Below the pieces are notes generated by a model. That model had not been told where the DNA came from. It did not search any database and worked only from the letters and a program-made list of their open reading frames with translations. Shown one piece after another: positions 1-4,733 of a stretch of 8,808 nucleotides of DNA. Source of the DNA: an uncultured Desulfobulbus sp. (GTDB taxonomy: Bacteria; Desulfobacterota; Desulfobulbia; Desulfobulbales; Desulfobulbaceae); NCBI GenBank assembly GCA_946539945.1, contig CAMNHX010000043.1, positions 1 to 8,808 of the forward strand, in the 5' to 3' direction. A program made the position numbers and the translations under genes. How positions within the stretch are numbered: the first letter of the stretch is position 1; every line of letters starts with the position of its first letter.

Positions 1-28
1 CGGTAAAAATCCGTTCATCCTGCCAGAT

Positions 29-57
29 TTGCCTTGCTTTTTGGGGCGCAGTATTTT
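29..57 (+). promoter_or_regulatory. candidate sigma70 promoter for tRNA-Val (and possibly thrS)
   Basis: TTGCCT at 29-34 and TATTTT at 52-57 are separated by exactly 17 nt. Each hexamer matches four of six consensus bases. Transcription would start near 64-65, about 23 nt before the mature tRNA 5' end at 88. That leaves a short leader for processing, presumably by RNase P. I see no other promoter-like pair in the first 87 bases, and no support there for a gene end. Because no convincing promoter lies between the tRNA and thrS, this may also drive thrS by readthrough. The call rests only on hexamer match and spacing. Confidence 0.45.
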
Positions 58-87
58 AAGAGGTGGTCTCAATTCTGATGCTTGTAC

Positions 88-162
88 AGGCGCGTAGCTC
101 AGTGGGAGAGCGCTACCTTGACGTGGTAGATGTCGTCGGTTCGACCCCGTCCGCGCCTACCA
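88..162 (+). tRNA. tRNA-Val (anticodon GAC), CCA encoded
   Basis: A full cloverleaf can be folded by hand. The 7-bp acceptor stem AGGCGCG (88-94) pairs with CGCGCCT (152-158), followed by discriminator A159 and an encoded CCA (160-162). The D stem is GCTC/GAGC (97-100/108-111). The anticodon stem is CTACC/GGTAG (113-117/125-129) around the loop TTGACGT, which places GAC at 120-122 and reads valine codons GUC and GUU. The variable region has 5 nt, and the T loop starts TTCGA at 140-144. Two oddities: the T stem GTCGG/CCGTC (135-139/147-151) contains a U-U mismatch at its second pair, and the base 3' of the anticodon is G rather than the A common in tRNA-Val. The rest of the fold is intact, so I treat it as functional. 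Confidence 0.95.
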
Positions 163-167
163 ATACC

Positions 168-224
168 AAAGGCTAGGATGCAGAAGGTTCATCAACGGCC
201 TTCTGCCTGTTAGCCTTTCTTTTT
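168..224 (+). terminator. two-tier intrinsic terminator or attenuator between tRNA-Val and thrS
   Basis: The outer stem AAAGGCTA (168-175) pairs perfectly with TAGCCTTT (211-218). The inner stem GCAGAAGG (180-187) pairs perfectly with CCTTCTGC (199-206). A 4x4 internal loop separates them and an 11-nt loop caps the hairpin. The 3' side runs into TTTCTTTTT (216-224), a good U tract. It begins only 6 nt after the tRNA CCA, so it can terminate the tRNA transcript. It ends only 17 nt before the thrS ATG, so thrS mRNA must either read through it or start inside it, which makes partial termination or attenuation plausible. Confidence 0.8.
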
Positions 225-241
225 GTGCTGTATGCAGGCTT

Positions 242-2170
242 ATGGCTGAAATCACCCTGTCCGTCTCTGGCGGCGAAAGCAAGACCTTTCCCGAAGGCGT
301 CACTGTTGCCGCCGCATTGGCAGAACTCGTCTCGGGCAAAAAACGCAAGGCAACCCTGGCTGCCCGGGTGGATGGGCGGCTGGCAGATCTGTCCACACCA
401 CTCCATCTTGATGCGAGCATTGAGCCTATTGGCGCGGATTCGGCAGAGGGACTGGAAATTCTGCGGCATTCTGCAGCGCACCTGATGGCCCAGGCTGTGA
501 AGGAACTCTTTGGGCAGGAGGTCAAGGTTTCCATAGGGCCTGCCATTGAAGACGGCTTTTACTACGACTTTGACCGGGACATTGCCTTCACGCCAGAAGA
601 TTTTGAGCGCATTGAGGCGAAGATGGCTGAACTGGCCACTGCCGCCCTGCCTGTCTCCAGAACAGAGATGAGCCGGGACGAGGCCATTGACTTCTTCAAA
701 AAGCAGAACGAACCCTACAAGGTGGAACTGCTGGAAGAGATGGACACCGAAACGGTCAGCCTCTATACGCAGGGCAACTTTGTCGACTTGTGCCGGGGGC
801 CACATGTGCCTGATACTTCCTGGATCAAGGTCTTCAAGCTCCTGCGGGTGGCTGGCTCCTACTGGCGCGGGGACGAGCATCGCCAGATGCTGACCCGCAT
901 CTACGGCACTGCCTTTGCGGACAAGAAAGACCTGCAGTCCTACCTGCACCAGCTTGAGGAGGCCAAGAAGCGCGATCACCGCAAGCTGGGCAAGCAACTG
1001 GGTCTCTTCACCATTCAGGACGACATTGGTCCGGGTCTGATCCTGTGGCAGCCTCGCGGCGCATTGCTCCGCCGCCTGATTGAAGACTACTGGAAGGACG
1101 AACACTACAAAAACGGCTACCAGTTGCTCTATACCCCGCACATTGCCCGGCTGGATCTGTGGAAGACCTCGGGACACGCCGATTTCTACAGCGAGAATAT
1201 GTACGCGCCCATGGAAATCGACGAGGTGCTTTACCAGCTCAAGCCCATGAACTGCCCCTTCCATATTGGGGTGTACAAGGCGGATCCGCACAGCTACCGG
1301 GAATTTCCCATCCGCTGGTGTGAACTGGGTACGGTCTATCGCTACGAGCGCACTGGCGCTCTGCACGGTCTCATGCGGGTGCGCGGCTTCACGCAGGATG
1401 ATGCCCATATTTTCTGCCGCCCTGATCAGTTGCAGGACGAGATTTACAACATCATCAGTCTGAACCAGCATATCCTCAAGACCTTTGGTTTTGACCGCTA
1501 CGACGTGTATCTGTCCACCAGACCGGAGAAGTATGTAGGTTCTGACGCCAACTGGGAACTGGCCACCGAGGCGCTCAAGCAGGCCCTGGAACGGATGGGC
1601 ATGGCCTACAGCATTGATCCCGGTGAAGGCGTGTTCTACGGGCCAAAAATTGACATCAAGATCAAGGATCAGCTCAACCGGTCCTGGCAGTGTTCCACCA
1701 TTCAGGTGGACTTCAACCTGCCCGAGCGCTTCCAGATGACCTATATGGGAGACGACGGCGCAGAGCATCAGCCCATCATGATCCATCGGGCGCTCATGGG
1801 TTCCCTGGAGCGCTTCATTGGCGTGCTGATTGAGCATTACGCAGGCGCTTTCCCCCTCTGGATGGCCCCGGAGCAGGCCCGCATCATGAACATTACCGAT
1901 GATCAGGCGTTGTGGTGTGAGGAAGTTCTGGGCAAGTTGCGCAGTCAGGGATTGAGGGTGGAAAAGGACCTGCGGAACGAAAAGCTCAACTACAAGATCC
2001 GCGAAGCGCAGATGATGAAGGTTCCCTATATGCTTATTGTGGGCGAGCGCGAAAAGGCGGATGGCACAATCACAGTGCGCAAACGTGACGGCGAAAATTT
2101 GCCAGCCATGACACCGGATGCCTTTGTGCGTCTGGTGAAAGAGGAAAGCACGGCGCACCTCAAGTCTTAA
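242..2170 (+). CDS. thrS: threonine--tRNA ligase (ThrRS)
   Basis: Class II aminoacyl-tRNA synthetase that charges tRNA-Thr in the cytoplasm and hydrolyses mis-made Ser-tRNA-Thr. It has 642 residues, the same length as the E. coli enzyme. The N-terminal TGS domain (about 1-62) is followed by the editing domain, with H76 and H80 in HSAAH and C184 and H188 in the VDLCRGPH stretch. The catalytic core carries the expected zinc ligands: C338 (MNCPFH), H389 (DDAHIF) and H515 (IHRAL). Motif 2 is around YRYERTGALHG, motif 3 around GSLERFIG, and the C-terminal anticodon-binding domain covers about 540-642. The ATG at 242 gives the normal TGS start (MAEITLSV). Its Shine-Dalgarno is poor, only an AGG 3 nt upstream. 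Translation may therefore be modest or regulated, and the attenuator-like hairpin lies directly upstream. infC follows after 26 nt, so the two are probably co-transcribed. Confidence 0.98.
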   Translation: MAEITLSVSGGESKTFPEGVTVAAALAELVSGKKRKATLAARVDGRLADLSTPLHLDASIEPIGADSAEGLEILRHSAAHLMAQAVKELFGQEVKVSIGPAIEDGFYYDFDRDIAFTPEDFERIEAKMAELATAALPVSRTEMSRDEAIDFFKKQNEPYKVELLEEMDTETVSLYTQGNFVDLCRGPHVPDTSWIKVFKLLRVAGSYWRGDEHRQMLTRIYGTAFADKKDLQSYLHQLEEAKKRDHRKLGKQLGLFTIQDDIGPGLILWQPRGALLRRLIEDYWKDEHYKNGYQLLYTPHIARLDLWKTSGHADFYSENMYAPMEIDEVLYQLKPMNCPFHIGVYKADPHSYREFPIRWCELGTVYRYERTGALHGLMRVRGFTQDDAHIFCRPDQLQDEIYNIISLNQHILKTFGFDRYDVYLSTRPEKYVGSDANWELATEALKQALERMGMAYSIDPGEGVFYGPKIDIKIKDQLNRSWQCSTIQVDFNLPERFQMTYMGDDGAEHQPIMIHRALMGSLERFIGVLIEHYAGAFPLWMAPEQARIMNITDDQALWCEEVLGKLRSQGLRVEKDLRNEKLNYKIREAQMMKVPYMLIVGEREKADGTITVRKRDGENLPAMTPDAFVRLVKEESTAHLKS

Positions 2171-2183
2171 TCCATGTCAGCTC

Positions 2184-2199
2184 AGGAGGAACGGCAATT
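2184..2199 (+). promoter_or_regulatory. ribosome binding site and ATT start codon of infC
   Basis: AGGAGGA at 2184-2190 is a near-perfect Shine-Dalgarno. It sits 7 nt before ATT (2197-2199), which is in frame with the whole IF3 coding sequence. Going upstream from the first in-frame TTG (2335), no in-frame ATG, GTG or TTG offers a usable start, and a start at 2335 would remove the first 46 residues. Non-AUG initiation of infC (AUU in E. coli) is established: IF3 rejects AUU starts and so represses its own mRNA. The same autoregulation is inferred here. Confidence 0.9.
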
Positions 2200-2745
2200 A
2201 AAAAGCGTGACCCAAAAAGAACAGCGGACGATCAGGAACTGAAGATCCGGGTAAATGAGGACATTACCTACAAGGAAGTCCGTCTCATTGGCCCTGAAGG
2301 TGGTCAACTGGGTATTTTCAGCGCCCGTGAGGCCTTGGCCATGGCCCAGGACCAGCATCTTGATCTGGTGGAAGTTTCCGACAAGGCGGATCCTCCGGTT
2401 TGCCGGATCATGAACTATGACAAGTTCCGCTACGAGCTGAAAAAGAAGCAGCAGGAAGCCAGGAAGAAGCAGACCACCATAGAAACCAGAGAGATCAAGT
2501 TCCGTCCGAAAACAGAGGAACACGATCTTGACTTCAAGCTGCGCAAGATCAAGGAATTTCTGGAAGAAAAAAACAAGGTCAAGGTGACCATGCGTTTTCG
2601 CGGGCGAGAAATCGTCTATGCGGAAACCTTGGGGCTTGAGGCCCTGAAAAGGATTGCCGACATGATTCGGGACGACTGCACCATTTTGCAGGAACCCCGG
2701 ATGGAAGGTCGCCAGCTCGTCATGTTCGTTGGCCCCAAGAGCTGA
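2197..2745 (+). CDS. infC: translation initiation factor IF-3 (ATT start)
   Basis: IF3 binds the 30S subunit, prevents premature 50S joining and checks the initiator tRNA and start codon. From the ATT at 2197 the product has 182 residues, a normal length for the family. The N-terminal domain includes VNEDITYKEVRLIGPEGGQLG (about 22-42, aligned with the E. coli stretch containing EVRLTGLEGEQLG) and LVEVSDKADPPVCRIMNY. A lysine-rich linker helix (KKKQQEARKKQ) joins it to the C-terminal domain, which holds EIKFRP, the RFRGRE motif and a terminal EGRQLVMFVGPKS. Starting at the first conventional codon (TTG at 2335) would give only 136 residues and cut the N-terminal domain, so ATT with its strong Shine-Dalgarno is chosen. 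thrS lies 26 nt upstream and rpmI 53 nt downstream, matching the E. coli order. Confidence 0.96.
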   Translation: MKKRDPKRTADDQELKIRVNEDITYKEVRLIGPEGGQLGIFSAREALAMAQDQHLDLVEVSDKADPPVCRIMNYDKFRYELKKKQQEARKKQTTIETREIKFRPKTEEHDLDFKLRKIKEFLEEKNKVKVTMRFRGREIVYAETLGLEALKRIADMIRDDCTILQEPRMEGRQLVMFVGPKS

Positions 2746-2798
2746 ACCTGACGAAAAGCGCCTTGTCAAGCTGAACGTGAGCCACAGGAGGAAGAGAT

Positions 2799-2996
2799 AT
2801 GCCCAAAATGAAGACCAACAGGGGAGCAGCCAAACGCTTTACCGCGACCGGTAGCGGCAAGGTGCGCCGGAGCAAGGCGTTTTCCTCGCACATCCTTACC
2901 AAGAAGTCGACCAAGCGGAAACGTAACCTGCGCAAGCGCACCCTGGTGGCTGCTACGAACATGAAGACTGTCCGCCGGATGTTGCCCTACCTGTAA
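2799..2996 (+). CDS. rpmI: 50S ribosomal protein L35
   Basis: Small, very basic protein of the large ribosomal subunit, 65 residues, the usual length for bL35. It opens with the family hallmark [14 protein letters not shown] and continues with the basic [17 protein letters not shown] and KRKRNLRK stretches that contact 23S rRNA. It ends in [11 protein letters not shown]. The start is set by AGGAGG at 2786-2791, 7 nt before the ATG. It lies between infC and rplT as in E. coli, where L20 represses this part of the operon through an RNA structure before rpmI. I could not identify an equivalent L20 site in the 53-nt infC-rpmI gap by eye. Confidence 0.98.
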   Translation: MPKMKTNRGAAKRFTATGSGKVRRSKAFSSHILTKKSTKRKRNLRKRTLVAATNMKTVRRMLPYL

Positions 2997-3006
2997 GTAC
3001 ATTTGC

Positions 3007-3039
3007 ACAAGGCCCTGCCTTTGGGCAGGGCCTTGTTTT
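3007..3039 (+). terminator. perfect 13-bp hairpin with short T run between rpmI and rplT
   Basis: ACAAGGCCCTGCC (3007-3019) is the exact reverse complement of GGCAGGGCCTTGT (3024-3036), closed by the tetraloop TTTG. TTTT at 3036-3039 begins at the last paired base, after which C interrupts the tract. The form is that of an intrinsic terminator with a short U tract. Because rplT and pheS are expected to be co-transcribed with rpmI, it more likely works as a partial terminator, an attenuator or an mRNA-processing or stability element. The hairpin ends 34-37 nt before the rplT ATG, leaving the rplT Shine-Dalgarno free. Confidence 0.7.
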
Positions 3040-3073
3040 CTGTTGAACAGTACCTGTCATACGGAGAAAGACC

Positions 3074-3427
3074 ATGCCCCGAGTAACCCGAGGCTTCAAA
3101 GCCCGCAGAAGAAGAAACAGGGTACTCGCCCTTGCCAAGGGCTATCGTGGCGGCAAGCACCGCCTGTACCAGACTGCCGCTGAAGCGGTGGATCGTTCCC
3201 TGTGCTTTGCTTACCGCGACCGCCGCGACCGGAAGCATGACTTCCGTCGTCTGTGGATTGCCCGCTTGAGTGCTGCTGCCAAGCAGAACGGCACCACCTA
3301 CAGCCGCCTGATCTGCGGTCTGCACAAAAACGCCATTGAATTGGACCGCAAGGTTTTGTCCAATCTGGCCATTCTTGATCCGCAGGCTTTTGGCAGCGTG
3401 GTCAAGGCAGCAATGGAGAACGCTTGA
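3074..3427 (+). CDS. rplT: 50S ribosomal protein L20
   Basis: Early-assembly 23S rRNA-binding protein of the large subunit. In E. coli and Bacillus it also represses its own operon by binding mRNA that mimics its rRNA site. The 117 residues match the family length. The N-terminal extension is typically basic ([29 protein letters not shown]) and is followed by the [19 protein letters not shown] helix and the globular C-terminal half. GGAG at 3063-3066, 7 nt before the ATG, supports the start. A strong hairpin lies just upstream (3007-3039). The stop codon overlaps the TTG start of pheS in the sequence TTGA (3424-3427), suggesting translational coupling into pheS. Confidence 0.98.
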   Translation: MPRVTRGFKARRRRNRVLALAKGYRGGKHRLYQTAAEAVDRSLCFAYRDRRDRKHDFRRLWIARLSAAAKQNGTTYSRLICGLHKNAIELDRKVLSNLAILDPQAFGSVVKAAMENA

Positions 3428-4446
3428 GTTCCATGGAAACCCGGCTGCGCGCCTTGCAAGAGGAAGCTCTGGATGCGCTGGAGCACACCAGCGACAGCGC
3501 ATCGCTTGAAGCTTTCCGTATCACCTATCTGGGGCGGAAAGGCGGACAACTGACCGCTTTGCTCCACCAGCTCGGCGGGGTTGCCGCAGTGGATCGCCCC
3601 CGTTTGGGTCAACTGGCCAACGAGATCAAGGCCAACCTTGAACGCCGCTTTGAAGAGCGCAAGCAGCAGCTTGGCGCTCCTGTCGGCAAGGCGGAGCAAC
3701 AACAGACAGACCTCAGCCTGCCGGGGCGCTATCTGCCCTTTGGCTCCCTGCATCCCATTACCCAAGTGATGGAAGCTGTCTGCTCCATCTTTGAAAGCAT
3801 GGGCTTTGCCGTGGCTGAAGGTCCGGATGTGGAGCTTGACCACTACAACTTCGAGGCGCTCAACATCCCCAAACACCACCCGGCCCGTGACATGCACGAC
3901 ACCTTCTATGTCACGGATTCCCTGCTGCTCCGCACCCACACCTCGCCCATGCAGGCGCGTATCATGGAGAAGCAGGAACCACCACTGCGCTACATTGCGC
4001 CGGGCAAGGTCTATCGTTGCGACTCGGATATGACCCATACGCCCATGTTCCATCAGGTGGAAGGGCTGCTTGTGGATCGCGACGTGTCCTTTGCCGACTT
4101 GAAGGGCGTCCTTTCGAGCTTCTGCGCCCGTATGTTCGGGGCTGATCTGGCGCTGCGCTTCCGGCCCAGCTTCTTTCCCTTTACCGAGCCGAGCGTGGAG
4201 GTGGACATCGCCTGCGTCATGTGTGGTGGTCAGGGCTGTCGCGTGTGCAAGCGGACAGGCTGGCTGGAAATTCTGGGTGCAGGCATGATTCATCCAAACG
4301 TGCTTTCCGGCGTGGGCTATGATCCGGACATCTTCTCCGGCTTTGCCTTTGGCATGGGTGTGGAGCGCATTGCCATGCTGAAGTATGGTATCGATGACAT
4401 CCGCCTCTACTACGAAAACGATCTGCGCTTCCTTTCCCAATTTTAG
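3424..4446 (+). CDS. pheS: phenylalanine--tRNA ligase, alpha subunit
   Basis: Catalytic subunit of the (alpha-beta)2 class II PheRS. Its 340 residues fit the family. An N-terminal coiled-coil region (about 1-90) precedes the catalytic core. Motif 2 is visible as [19 protein letters not shown], including the DxTHxPxFHQxEG signature, and motif 3 as [13 protein letters not shown]. Residues C264, C267, C272 and C275 form a CxxC-x4-CxxC knuckle just before [16 protein letters not shown] cysteine-rich insert here is familiar to me from many bacterial PheS proteins and may bind zinc. The TTG start at 3424 overlaps the rplT stop and sits 5 nt after GGAG (3415-3418). The ATG at 3433 is in frame but 14 nt from that site, so it is the alternative. 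The TAG stop falls at the canonical C-terminus (LRFLSQF), yet the frame stays open for 96 more codons. Confidence 0.97.
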   Translation: MSSMETRLRALQEEALDALEHTSDSASLEAFRITYLGRKGGQLTALLHQLGGVAAVDRPRLGQLANEIKANLERRFEERKQQLGAPVGKAEQQQTDLSLPGRYLPFGSLHPITQVMEAVCSIFESMGFAVAEGPDVELDHYNFEALNIPKHHPARDMHDTFYVTDSLLLRTHTSPMQARIMEKQEPPLRYIAPGKVYRCDSDMTHTPMFHQVEGLLVDRDVSFADLKGVLSSFCARMFGADLALRFRPSFFPFTEPSVEVDIACVMCGGQGCRVCKRTGWLEILGAGMIHPNVLSGVGYDPDIFSGFAFGMGVERIAMLKYGIDDIRLYYENDLRFLSQF

Positions 4447-4520
4447 AGCGCTTTCACTTTGTCTTTTGTCGTCTTCACTCGCCTGTCCTGTTTTGCGAAG
4501 CGTCTCATCGTTTCTGATGA

Positions 4521-4559
4521 CCGGGACAATCTTGGATTCAGCAGTCTGTTTTGTCCCGG
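4521..4559 (+). repeat. 9-bp perfect inverted repeat in the pheS-pheT gap
   Basis: CCGGGACAA (4521-4529) is the exact reverse complement of TTGTCCCGG (4551-4559), with a 21-nt loop. No U tract follows, so it is not a standard terminator. It could be an mRNA stability hairpin, part of an attenuator, or an operator-like site. The large loop and absence of flanking pairing make its function uncertain. Confidence 0.5.
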
Positions 4560-4677
4560 AATGGCACTGGTTCGGCCTGTTGTGCTGCTGTTGCCTCATC
4601 TCTTCAAACGAGCTTGCTCACGTAACTTTGTCGCGTGCAAAGCACACTCTCTCACAAACCCTGAAAACCCACAATAC

Positions 4678-4724
4678 GGAGGGGGCGCTTCCCCCCCCGG
4701 CATGAATGCCGGGGTCTTGACGCC
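4678..4724 (+). repeat. nested G/C palindrome resembling an IS200/IS605-type right end
   Basis: GGAGGGGG (4678-4685) is followed by CGCTT and a run of eight C (4691-4698). The last four C open a perfect hairpin, CCCCGGCA (4695-4702) with TGCCGGGG (4707-4714), capped by TGAA. GGCG (4684-4687) can also pair with CGCC (4721-4724), enclosing the whole unit. The layout G-run, GCGCTTCC, C-run, GC hairpin with a TGAA-like loop, then GCC resembles, from memory, the right ends and omega-RNA 3' regions of IS200/IS605 (TnpB) elements. No transposase or tnpB sequence is recognisable upstream, so at most this is a remnant or solo end. It is followed by TCTTGAC rather than a U tract, which argues against a terminator. 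Confidence 0.45.
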
Positions 4725-4733
4725 TAATATCGG

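Larger units (their letters stand above)
4447..4733 (+). other. 287-nt structured gap between pheS and pheT
   Basis: pheS and pheT are usually almost contiguous, so this gap is unusual. The first part (4451-4494) is strongly pyrimidine-rich and G-poor. A 9-bp inverted repeat follows at 4521-4559, then a G/C-rich nested palindrome at 4678-4724. No convincing gene is seen. The pheS frame is open throughout and ends at TGA 4735-4737, overlapping the pheT ATG, but a start within it has no Shine-Dalgarno and the product resembles nothing I know. I found no good sigma70 promoter pair. The gap may be an attenuator or leader for pheT, the scar of a mobile element, or both. Confidence 0.75.

Noticed and set aside
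88..241. T-box riboswitch or integrated element at the tRNA-Val 3' end
   Set aside because: The RNA is a true tRNA with encoded CCA, no T-box core is seen, and no integrase or duplicated tRNA end is present.
173..2158. 661-codon open frame on the minus strand opposite thrS
   Set aside because: It is an antisense shadow of thrS produced by codon bias. The plus strand encodes a complete ThrRS with all motifs, and the minus product matches no family I know.
2174..2242. 22-residue open frame from ATG 2174 between thrS and infC
   Set aside because: It has no Shine-Dalgarno, is out of frame with infC and overlaps its start. The strong Shine-Dalgarno at 2184-2190 serves the ATT of infC instead.
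2335..2745. infC starting at TTG 2335
   Set aside because: It would delete the conserved first 46 residues of IF3 and has no ribosome binding site, unlike ATT 2197.
3400..3440. A pheM-like Phe-rich attenuator peptide before pheS, as in E. coli
   Set aside because: pheS overlaps the rplT stop codon directly, so there is no room for a leader peptide there.
3298..4599. 433-codon minus-strand open frame opposite rplT/pheS and part of the gap
   Set aside because: Shadow of pheS with histidine- and glutamine-rich low-sense content and no ribosome binding site or domain recognised.
4725..4730. TAATAT as a -10 box for pheT
   Set aside because: It lies 3 nt before the ATG, so transcription would begin inside pheT, and no -35 hexamer is properly spaced.
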